From positions 199,767,325-199,831,324 of the forward strand of contig NC_133536.1 of the NCBI RefSeq assembly GCF_048544455.1: a DNA stretch of 64,000 nt. The letters are read 5' to 3'. Positions 1-9,527 of this stretch are shown here, in pieces (position 1 is the stretch's first letter; every line of letters begins with the position of its first letter). Source of the stretch: Silene latifolia. Its lineage: Eukaryota > Streptophyta > Magnoliopsida > Caryophyllales > Caryophyllaceae. The notes under the pieces are model-generated. The model did not search any database. It was not told the DNA's origin and was given only the letters and a program-made list of their open reading frames with translations. Position numbers and translations under genes: made by a program.

Positions 1-43
1 TGTTCTCAGCTCTCGCATACAAAGCGTTTTTCTTGGGCGGCAT
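1..43 (-). CDS. Chromovirus gag, N-terminal fragment
   Basis: The first 14 codons of gag run off the left edge. The minus-strand ATG is at 43-41 and the residues read MPPKKNALYARAEN, which match the start of the gag of the right-hand copy at 56469 (MPPKRNALFARAES) apart from three substitutions. Gag would form the nucleocapsid shell of the retrotransposon particle. Nothing can be said about whether the rest of this copy is intact. Confidence 0.8.
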   Translation of the reverse strand, partial: MPPKKNALYARAEN

Positions 44-905
44 CTTGAAACTATATAAGAAAGGGTAGATATATAAACATACGCACTATAACCCCAAAAC
101 ACGAAAACAGACTGCCCAGAACACACTCGATCGAGTGCCTAAACCTACTCGATCGAGTAGAGGCTACTCGATCGAGTGCCCACCATACTCGATCGAGTGC
201 CCCGACCTCAGACCCCAAACAGACCTTATGATCTCTAACATACTCGATCGAGTAGCATAGCCACTCGATAGAGTGACCCCCTACTCGGTCGAGTGCCCTT
301 ATGTACTCGATAGAGTACCCAAAAACACGCTTCTGATCATAAAACGTCAAAATACCCACTCGATCGAGTCAGACCCACTCGATCGAGTAACTTACCTACT
401 CGATCGAGTGCACCCTACTCGATCGAGTCATGCTGACTCGTACTTAATACCCGCATGTTATTTCTCATAACCCAACATACTATGCAACTTTATAAACTCA
501 ACGTTATAATATAACTAAGCATGCAATTCTACACAACTCCTCATGTGATCAATAAATTACATTACTTCATGTTATCAAACGCCACATAGTAAACATCCGT
601 CATCCTTCTTTATGTAACTAACATACAAACACCCCACCAAATTTTTCAATCATATTTTCAATCTCTACTTCCAACATCCAACAAGTCTCAACATATATCA
701 TTACATTCACATACAAGCTAACAAACACCACATACGACTTTGACATACACCCTCCCATGTGACCGGTTCATAATTGTAGGGCGAGTTCGCGACTTTAGGA
801 CGTCTCCCAAGCCTTTGCATTAGCTCCTACAACCTTTACCCCGGGTTCATTTTAAGTGACTCCCTAAATTCATTAAGTTCATTGGTTACAGGTTTCAGGA
901 TCGTC
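44..905 (-). other. Chromovirus untranslated leader with palindrome array
   Basis: This is the leader between primer site and gag start, similar in length to that of the right-hand copy (about 840 bp once its nested insertion is removed). Its gag-proximal third (about 125-428) carries roughly a dozen copies of the 12-bp palindrome ACTCGATCGAGT or one-base variants such as ACTCGATAGAGT, spaced mostly 15-45 bp apart. The short open frames across this array are by-products of the repeat. The rest (429-905) shows no coding sequence. Confidence 0.75.
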
Positions 906-917
906 GCTCTGATACCA
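906..917 (-). other. Primer binding site, initiator tRNA-Met type
   Basis: On the minus strand the sequence TGGTATCAGAGC follows the LTR end after three bases. This is complementary to the 3' end of plant initiator tRNA-Met and is the expected start of minus-strand DNA synthesis. Confidence 0.85.
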
Positions 918-920
918 TTT

Positions 921-1742
921 TGTAACACCCCCATACTCCAAGTGCCTTACCAGGACCACTCAGGTATAAAGGTGCTACCATCTCGATTACCCGAGGCAAT
1001 GATACTCATAAGACAATAACGAAAAAACGTTTAAATAGAATAAAGTTAAGTGAAAGGTTACAATCCGGAAACCAAACTGATAAAATAAGAATACATGTTC
1101 TCCAAAACCAAATGTCTAAAAGCTAAACATAAGTCTGACAACAGCGGAAGACTCTTCTAACTGCAGTGATGACTCATCCCAGCTAACCCATGTATCTCTA
1201 CTCATACCTGCTCAACAACTGCTCACCATCCCCGCATGGATCACCACAGTTTTTAAAACAATAAACGGGGTCAGTACTAATCACACAATTTATATAATCC
1301 AATAACACAATAAACAACACAGCTCAATCGTCACAGATATACTCCGAACTCCATTCCCAACTCCACAATACCGACTACACACTAAAGTGTGTAGCCCTGC
1401 CAGAGTGCCCATCGCAACAGGTCACTCCACGCCGCCAGTGGGGGACCGCAGCCGTTCCTTTCTAATCCTCGCTCATCTCCGTCGAGCGATAAACCCAAAT
1501 CCATTAATGTGCACATACCTTCTATGGCGGGTTCCACAGAAGGCGAATAATGGGCGTGAAGCCACTCCCGCAAGTGACTCCACTCAGCCAGGGACGCGCC
1601 CCGAAGAACACATACAGATACAAACAATCACAACTACTAAACAGCAATCAAAACCAACAACCGTCACAATACTCGTATGATAACAGTCAACAATCACAAA
1701 TCACCACCAACACATTATGGGACTAATACTGAGTAGGGAAAC
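921..1742 (-). repeat. Chromovirus 5' LTR, downstream part
   Basis: The 3' part (R/U5 side) of the minus-strand chromovirus 5' LTR, ending TGTTACA next to the primer site. It matches the second half of the LTRs at 45545-46934 and 61301-62709. The Athila insertion at 1743 separates it from the upstream part at 17387-17961. The short open frames here are chance frames inside the LTR. Confidence 0.9.
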
Positions 1743-3824
1743 TGATGGTATCAAGCTATACCTCGCAAGTGCACGATTTTATTGTTGTACACTATTAAGG
1801 GTCGATCCCACAAGGAGTTGAAAAGATTACTAATTGTTCTAATCCGATCGTTTAGCTAAGTCGAACATAAAAGATGAGGTTGTTATACTAATGCTACCTA
1901 AAACAAAATGAAATGCAAACTTAACAAAAGCAAGGAAAATAAGCTAGAACGAAGGAAAAGTTGTAATTCAAATGATTAAACGGCCTAAGACTCGGTTCTT
2001 CCCAAACAATTCGCAATTCCACATAGTTAAATCTCTAGGCTAATCACATGGGTAGTTAGATGAGGAGGTGACGGCTCTAATTCGCCTAAGACCCCCCTCT
2101 CGGGTTCGAAATAGGACACTAGCACTACCCACCAACCCCCCTCTCGGGTTCGAAGATCGGAATCCCTCACTCAATACCCGACCACCCCAAAAACATGCAT
2201 TTTCCCAAGGTAGTCCGATATTTGCTAAGGTCATTAAGCCCCATCAATTCCCGGGTCATCCCACTCCCTCTCTCGAGGGTCGATTTCAAACGCTAATTTA
2301 GAGGTGTCCTACCCCGGTTCTCCCTTTCGGTCTCAACCGAGGTCAACAATAGGGTCAAATCTCGGGTATCCAAATCACAACCTAACCAACTCTCGTTGGT
2401 GGTCAAGGGTCGTAAGTCGACACTACCCAAAAGACAACCCATAAACCAAGTCATTCCTCTAAACTACCCTCATCACCTTCCCCAAATAATTAGCCTTTAT
2501 GAAATTCAATTAATGAAATTACTCATGTTGGGTCAAACCGAGCCCTAGTGGAAGACTACTCACTAATCATGGTCCCAATTGCAAAATAAACAATAAAGAT
2601 GAAAACTTTGGTCACAAACATGGTGAGAAGGTGAATCTTACTACTAAACATGCAACAATTCAACAAAAGTTGTAAAGAAAGATGATTTAATCTAATAGCA
2701 AGGGTGATTAAACCTAAAGATGCAATCTTTAACCAAATCAACTCAAAGATTAAGTCTTTGAGGACAACTATCCAAGTATGAACAAATGAAAGAGAAACAA
2801 AGGAGAGATGATCAATAAAAAGATGAACAATGATGGAAATAACAACAACAAACAAACAATAACAACAATTTAACATAAACAATCAAACAAGCATGAAGGA
2901 AGAACAAAGTGTAAACAATTGAAAATAGGGAGAGAATTAATACCAACACAAATGCAAAAGAGGAATTTGGAATAGAAATAATAAAGAAATAAATCCTTCA
3001 ATCTTCTTACAAACCCAAATTCAAACCCCAATTAATTGAAGAACTAGCTTAATTAGGGAATGATTAGTGAAATAATTAACAAAGTTTGAAACTTGGAAAG
3101 GGAAATAATTCAGATCTAGGGTTGTGTGTACAAAAGGGTTTAAGAGGGGGTATTTATAGGTTCCACTAGGATTAGGACAGAAATTGAAATGGGCTTTGAA
3201 ACACGTAAGTGCACTCCCGGCCGGTCAACCGGCTGCCGGTCATTTGACCGGCTGGGAGATCTCTGGAAGTTTTGAACAAGTTTGGAGGTCATCAGGTGTG
3301 CACGGCCGGTCGACCGGCCGCCGGTCCCTGACCGGCTGGGACAGCTTCTTGACTTGGCACTTGACTTTTGGCCTTGGAGGAACTCCCAGCCGGCTAGCCG
3401 GCTGCAGGTCATTTGACCGGCTGGGAGATTCCTGTAACTTTCTTCCAATTTCTTTGTTTCTTCAGCCAATGCGTCCTCCCAGCCGGCTAGCCGGCCGCCG
3501 GGCCACCGGCTGGGAACACTCCTTCCTTGTTTCCTTCTTCATTTCTTGTACACAGGTGCTCCCAGCCGGCTAGCCGGCTGCCGGCCTACCGGCTGAGAGT
3601 ACTTCTCAGCATCATTTCCTTCATCTTTTATGCGTGGCTTAGCATTCCCGTCTTTTTAGCCTCACTTTGCCCGTTCCCGCCTCAGTTTCTGCAAGGGGGC
3701 CACAATGTCATAGTAAAGGGAATCGGGACAAGAACAAGAGAAAAAGGGGGTGCTAAACTGCCTCAAATGGGGTCGAACAAGCATGCAAATAGAGGGAAAA
3801 AGAGTGCAAAATGGTCCTATATCA
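1743..3824 (-). repeat. Athila 3' LTR
   Basis: A 2082-bp direct repeat of 15300-17381, flanked outside by GAAAC and inside by the polypurine tract. Differences seen by eye against the other LTR lie near 1780, 2039, 3500, 3697, 3731 and 3785. Small frames on both strands recur in both LTRs, but none resembles a known protein. Confidence 0.95.
3216..3597. repeat. Array of five spaced GC-rich hairpins in 3' LTR
   Basis: Five imperfect palindromes of about 40 bp start near 3216, 3303, 3385, 3478 and 3561. Each is bounded by CCCAGCCGG and CCGGCTGGG (or one-base variants) and contains inner CCGG dyads. Centres are about 82-93 bp apart, and the AT-richer spacers do not resemble one another. Confidence 0.85.
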
Positions 3825-3839
3825 AACCTCCCCACACTT
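3825..3839 (-). other. Athila polypurine tract
   Basis: On the minus strand AAGTGTGGGGAGGTT lies directly against the 3' LTR start TGATATAGG. This is the expected plus-strand DNA primer. An 18-bp hairpin, ttactcggggacgagtaa on the minus strand (3862-3845), lies six bases upstream of it. Confidence 0.85.
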
Positions 3840-6802
3840 GAACCTTACTCGTCCCCGAGTAAGTCCTCAACCAATTGCACAAAGCATTATTATGATAGAT
3901 ATGGAGAGTGGATGCACAATATAAGCATCACTCAACTAAACTATTACTTAAGCCGATCGAGTATTAGCGCACTCAACGCCCCTTCAACTCACAATTTGAC
4001 ACCCATGAGGGGAGAGTGCCCTATTGCAAGGCAAGTTGGGTCTTGCTACAAAACTTTCGACACATTCATCATGAAAGCACGTAATCAACAAGTAGAATGC
4101 ATCTAACAAAATGATCCACTTTCCTCATCTAAGTGGCCGAATTTTTCAAACAACAAAACACGGTTTAGGTCGGGAGTACCGTCTCAGAAGTGCCAATTGA
4201 GGTGCCAATCCCCTAAGCATGACCCAAGAAACCCTTGTGTGACCAATACCCGAGAAACAAATTCAAGAGCGGGGAAAGGGAAGAAAGGGCAAGTCCGCCG
4301 AGAATTACAAAACCGACACAAGAATTCAACCAAAGGACCCATGACTAAGGAGACCAAGGCAACGACATCCTCGCGGTTTTTCACTCGTCACTCAATGAAA
4401 GAACAAGGTGATTTTTGTGACAAAAAGTAACCAAAATCACTCAACTAACTCGACTAGCGAAAACGTGCCCGCAATCTAATGTATAAAACCGTCCTATGTC
4501 CAATGAAATGCAAACAATGGGAAAAATGCACAAAACATGAAGCAAGGGTTTCAACGGGGCTAAGGAGAAGGCCGAAACGGGATTGGTGCAAGCACCATTT
4601 GGACATGTGGGGCTCAAATCAAGAATCGTCGACACATCACATCCCATTTCTTATTGCAACACATGAGACACGTCTATGCCCTAACATAGCAATGATGACC
4701 AAAACTATGCAAAAATTGCATAAACCCAACTCAAGTAGGAAAAATTTGATAAAACTCCTTTTATTTCAACAAATGGTCACGTCTACACCGTAACAACGAC
4801 TCGGTTTCCCAAGCCATGCAAAAAATGTGTAAACCCGACTCATCCTTGGAAAAACATCAATTTGCCCTTTTTATTTAGCAACGGCTTTTTCTACCCCATT
4901 TAATGATGAGTAGGGGTGTTGCTTGCCTTTTTCTTTTTCTTGGCAACAAACAAATATATACAACTCACGACTCATCATTTTTTTTGTTTTTCATGACCTT
5001 TTTACTTTTCTATTTTGTTTTTCATTTCTTTTTCAAAACCTCTTATTTATATACTACACCAAATGTAGACAAAATTTTTGACCCAATGGACTCGTACTTC
5101 GTCCATCGCCAAATTCCGACTCCACCACCTAGACACTTCTACAAATCATGACCCATTCTTGATTAAGGAGGGGTGTTTTTGGGATGTAGCTCTTTTAGTG
5201 GGTATGCCAAAAGGAATAGGCTAAGGCTCAGAGGGGTGAATCAAAAAGGAAATCAATGCAAGGGACGAAACTAAGCTAATTTGGCTATTGTGAGGTTCAT
5301 AAAACTGATTTTTGCTTCATATCATGTGCATAAAAATGTAATGCAATTTCATGGTCTAAGGACGATGCGACACACTTATGCGTAGTGATGTGACACGCCT
5401 CGCGAGGAGGCCTACTCTCAAACCTAGATGAGGGCGGGGTATGAATGTACCCACCCTAGGAGGCTCTACCCTTACCTTTGAGTAGCTAAGTCGAGCCAAA
5501 GGTCTAGTCTACGGCCAAAGGTCTCACAAGATCGGTCTAGACTCATTGGTCAAGCCCTCCTTCCTCGGTTAACTAAGAGGCCACGGGTGCGAGTCACGAG
5601 GAGGGGAAAGGCACAATTGGGCACATAAGCTCATCATGGGGGTACTTGGTTCCCTTCCTTGACCATGTTCTTTCTCAAAAATTTATTTACAAACTCAATG
5701 CAAAAAGAAAGAAATGCAACAAGTATATACATGTGAACGAGTGCATGCGGGAATTTAAACAAACATGAAATGAAACGTGCAACAAATTGGCTAAACCTAG
5801 CAGCACATCAACACCAACAAATCCAAACGGTCTCCCAAGGAGACACCCAAGGCAACAAAAATTCCCGTTCTCCTTCAAAATATCAAGATACCAAGAAGAA
5901 AGAATAGTAAAAGGAGTGAGAGATAGGAAGGATTATACCAAGCGGTCTTCTAGCTCCTTTTTGCCTCAAGTGGTCAATGTGCCATGCCAAAGGTTAGACA
6001 AAACATATATATATACAATGCAAATTTTTTTGAATTTTTCAGAAATTTTTCAATTTTTAGGTATTTTATCTAATTTATAAATATTTACAATTATAAACAA
6101 ATATTCACAAGAGTGGATATTTCCCTCCCCACACTTGAAATGTACATTGTCCTCAATGGACAAAAGCATAGGGAGTGAATAGGAAAATTAAAGTAACATA
6201 TTTTTGATTTTTTTTTTGATTTTTTTGAAATGAAAATAACATATTTTTGTGATTTTGGTTTTTGAAAAATTAAAAAGACATATTTTTGTTGATTTTTGAT
6301 ATAAGAACTCCCTCCCCACACTTATTTATTTACATTACTTCCAAATGGAAATAAATGTGTGGAGGGATTTCAAATTAAAAACACGTTTTTGTTTTTTTTA
6401 GGCCCTCCCCACACTTATTTATAGACATGGGAGGGCAATTTAGTGAAAGAAAATAACATGTTTTTGGTGATTTTTGGTGATTTTTCAATTTTTAGTTGGT
6501 TTTTATTTGGAAAATGCAATGCATGCTCTATTCTATATGCAAAATTGAAATGACAATGTAATTTATGCTAAGTGAATGCAATTACCACATGTGACAATAT
6601 ATTACAAAATTGAAATCTAATGCAATCCTATATGATGCGACTAAATGAATTATCAACTAAATGCATGCGAAAAAATTTAAACATGAATGAGAAATTTGGA
6701 TAAAAGGGAGGGATCATACTTGTCATTGGGATTGAAAAGGGGAGCGTACCGACGGCTTTGGATTGGAAAGGGAAGAAGAAGTGGAGCCCTCATTACTAGG
6801 CT
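3840..6802 (-). other. Athila 3' non-coding region
   Basis: About 3 kb between the third ORF and the polypurine tract. I see no credible coding sequence: the small frames are scattered and low in complexity. It is AT-rich near 5960-6560 and holds three further copies of the polypurine-tract core on the minus strand (6123-6136, 6310-6323, 6403-6416). Confidence 0.7.
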
Positions 6803-8545
6803 CTACTCAAAGTCATCATCACCCTCACCGTCTCCATCATCATCATTACCATCACCATCACCATCACCTTGAACTGCCCCGAACTCGGAGTCACGGATGA
6901 AATCGTCCGTGTTCAAGTGGACATCCGAGCTAAAATCCTCCATGGCTTGGCTCATACCAACAAACATCTCCGGGTGCCCTCCGGCACCACTAGACCCGCC
7001 CTCTTGGAAGATTGAAGGGGCACCCCCGAACCACCTCGCGTCATGTCCCTCCCCTTGGGTGGTAGGCGGGGTGGGAAAGACCGGGGCACTAAAATAGTCG
7101 GGCCGCAAGTTAATATCTCCGTAGCGGAAGGTCCCATCTTCCGGATGTCCGCCATCCGGGAATAAATAGTAGGAGGGGTGAAGGCCGGAGGGGTGTTTGT
7201 ATTGGTTCCTCATACAATCATCATAGACCGGGAATTGACCAAGAGAATGGTCATAGTAAATCCGGTCAAGCCTTTGTTGAAGCCCATGCCGCTCACTTGC
7301 GGCGTTTGTCATATTAATCTTCATCTCCGCCATGAAGGAAATGAGGTCGGCATGGAGAGGGGGCGATTGTTGTTGTTGTTGACTGGAGGACCCCTCTCCT
7401 TGTTGGAAGGGCCCGGGGACAAAAGGAGAAGTCGGTGTGGCATACCGCAAGGTAGACCTTGCGGGAATGATGGGTCGGCCACGAGTGTACCGAAGATTAG
7501 GGTTAATTTGTTGTGGGATAGAGGGGTCTTCGAGATTTTCAATCTCAAGCAAATAATACTCCGAGTTGGGCACCACTTTCATTTTGTCGGGGTTGGGAAG
7601 AGGGATAGAATTTCGATCAACTCCATCCACCCGAATTTGCCAATAGTCTAGGCCATCATTCGGGTGGGTCTTCAACCAACCGAGGTTGTGGTGGATATAG
7701 CTTTTGATGAACATTGTATCACCGATCATAAAACGCATGCCACTCAAGTTGACTCTCCGGTTGAGCCGCTTAATCAAATGGGTGATGAGTCCACCCACGA
7801 CAACGGCCGTGTTAGAGGCCGGAGAATTGCTAAGCCTTTGCAATGTGAGGGCCAAATGGTGGGCGATGTCAATTTTGAAGGTAGTTGGGTTGGAACGAAG
7901 GTAAGAGCCGAGGATTTCCAATTCCTCCGTTCGGAAATTATGATTTTCCTCTCGGCCAAAGATGGTCCAACCCATGTACCGATGCCAAACCCGAATTGCC
8001 GCATTATGGACGGTGTTTGCGGCTCTCTTGACCCCCTTGATATCATCCAAACCCGAAATAGCCTTCCATAAGGCCCCATGGTCGAAGGTCTCGGGTGCCT
8101 TGTGAGGCGGGCTAGTGTCAAGCCCGAAATGGGATGCAAAGGTCGGGAGGGTCAAGGAATAGTCCTTGTTCATCAATCGGAAGTGCAAAAAGGCTACCTT
8201 TTGGGTTTGGCGGTGTTTGTCAAGACGGAGGGAGCTCAAAAATTCCCAAGTAAGACGGGCATAGGTCCGTTCATGAATTGCATACATCATTTTCATACCC
8301 ACCCCATCAAATAATTCAAGAGTAACTTGATCTAATCCTAATTCCCGCATGGATTGTCGATCAATAAATCGGGTAGGGGCAATAGGGCGTTTCTTGAATA
8401 AGACAAACTTACCTTTCATCGTGACTGAGGTGAATTGGATATCCGGGAAGTCGGGATCGGAGCTCATGTCGGTCGCCGCCGCCACTACCGCCTCCGCTTG
8501 TTGAAGTGCCAAGTCCCCTCTCCTCACTCTTTTCTTTGGGGCCAT
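6803..8545 (-). CDS. Athila third ORF (envelope-like position), 580 aa
   Basis: An intact reading frame from ATG at 8545 to TAG at 6803, in the position of the envelope-like gene of Athila retrotransposons. The N-terminus is basic (MAPKKRVRRG). Residues about 60-330 contain FIDRQSMRELGLDQ, ARLTWEFLSSL and LTLPTFASHFGL, which I recognise as the style of the plant ATHILA ORF-1 domain family. The middle has a Q-rich stretch, and the C-terminus is strongly acidic (runs of D, G and E to DDDFE). I see no signal peptide and no convincing membrane anchor, so a true envelope role is not supported. The function is unknown; nucleic-acid binding is only a guess from charge. It is separated from pol by a 980-bp spacer with hairpins. 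Confidence 0.75.
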   Translation of the reverse strand: MAPKKRVRRGDLALQQAEAVVAAATDMSSDPDFPDIQFTSVTMKGKFVLFKKRPIAPTRFIDRQSMRELGLDQVTLELFDGVGMKMMYAIHERTYARLTWEFLSSLRLDKHRQTQKVAFLHFRLMNKDYSLTLPTFASHFGLDTSPPHKAPETFDHGALWKAISGLDDIKGVKRAANTVHNAAIRVWHRYMGWTIFGREENHNFRTEELEILGSYLRSNPTTFKIDIAHHLALTLQRLSNSPASNTAVVVGGLITHLIKRLNRRVNLSGMRFMIGDTMFIKSYIHHNLGWLKTHPNDGLDYWQIRVDGVDRNSIPLPNPDKMKVVPNSEYYLLEIENLEDPSIPQQINPNLRYTRGRPIIPARSTLRYATPTSPFVPGPFQQGEGSSSQQQQQSPPLHADLISFMAEMKINMTNAASERHGLQQRLDRIYYDHSLGQFPVYDDCMRNQYKHPSGLHPSYYLFPDGGHPEDGTFRYGDINLRPDYFSAPVFPTPPTTQGEGHDARWFGGAPSIFQEGGSSGAGGHPEMFVGMSQAMEDFSSDVHLNTDDFIRDSEFGAVQGDGDGDGNDDDGDGEGDDDFE

Positions 8546-9527
8546 TTTTGTGATTTTGATGGTGGGTGGAAGGTTGGGAAGGAGGTTGGGGTGGTTGTAG
8601 GTGGTTGAGGTGGTGGTAGGTGGTGGTGGGAGAGGTTGTTGATGGGAATGAGGGAGGGGGGTTAGGGTTAGAGTGAGAGAGGAGGGAGGAAGGGAGTCGT
8701 AAAAATGAATAGGAAAGGGTGAAAATCGTGTAAAATTAAGCTTCAGAGTACTCCCAGCCGGTCAGGAGACCGGCCGCCGGTTACCCGGCTGGGAAAACGT
8801 ATAGATTTCAATTTTTTGGAATTTTACAGAAAACTCCCAGCCGGTCAGAAGACCGGCCGCCGGTCACCCGGCTGGGAGGACACCCTTCTTTCAAATCCTT
8901 CAATGTATGCATTCCCAGCCGGTGGGCCGGCTGCCGGCCTGCCGGCTGGGACTTCCCTCTTAAGCCGACTTGTTGAAAATCCCTCATAAGCGTACCCCCA
9001 TCCGGTGGACCGGCTGCCGGCCTGCCGGCTGGGACTTCCCTTCAATCCATTTTGATACATTTCCAATTGTATACGCACTCCCAGCCGGTGGACCGGCTGC
9101 CGGCCTGCCGGCTGGGACTACTCTTCCTTGTGTTTTCGTCAAAATTCCATTAAATTTACAGGAACTTCCCAGCCGGTCAGAAGACCGGCCGCCGGTCACC
9201 CGGCTGGGACTCCCTTTCATCATGTTTTCTCCAATAAACCCTTGTTCCAATTCCCGTCATTTATTGGCCTCGATTTCCGTGTTTTCGACTTTCAAACCCG
9301 ACTCGGGACGTCGGATAAAGGCCAATAAATGGTCAAACGCTTGTTCATCAAACAAAAACCCCAAATCTTCAACAATCATGGCCGACAACAATCAAATTGA
9401 CAAGTAGTATCCATCCAAAATTCCTCAAATTCTACCTAAATGCATGATATATACAAAGTTGCATGGGTTGCCTCCCATGTAGCGCCCTTGTTTAATGTCG
9501 TAGGCTCGACGGAGTTATGAATAATGA
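8546..9527 (-). other. Spacer between pol and third ORF
   Basis: A 982-bp spacer upstream (minus strand) of the third ORF. Positions 8546-8700 on the plus strand are GT/GGT-rich and the rest holds a six-member hairpin array. Frames crossing the array are by-products. The spacer could carry the promoter or splice acceptor needed to express the third ORF, but no specific site is recognisable. Confidence 0.6.
8753..9208. repeat. Array of six spaced GC-rich hairpins between pol and third ORF
   Basis: Six palindromic units start near 8753, 8836, 8914, 8998, 9080 and 9168, about 78-88 bp apart. They use the same outer arms (CCCAGCCGG and CCGGCTGGG) as the LTR array and hold inner GACCGG/CCGGTC dyads. 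The fourth unit is degraded on its left arm. Spacers of about 40-47 bp are unlike each other. Confidence 0.9.

Noticed and set aside
51..470. Open frames on both strands with repeated SIEY/LDRV peptides
   Set aside because: They are forced by the ACTCGATCGAGT repeats, which read openly in several frames on both strands; no start context or homology supports a protein.
6897..8314. Several plus-strand frames opposite the third Athila ORF
   Set aside because: These are antisense shadows of the minus-strand ORF, without recognisable domains.
8753..9208. True CRISPR array
   Set aside because: The regular spacing is striking, but the units are hairpins inside a plant retrotransposon, the sequence varies between units, there are no cas genes, and the setting is eukaryotic.
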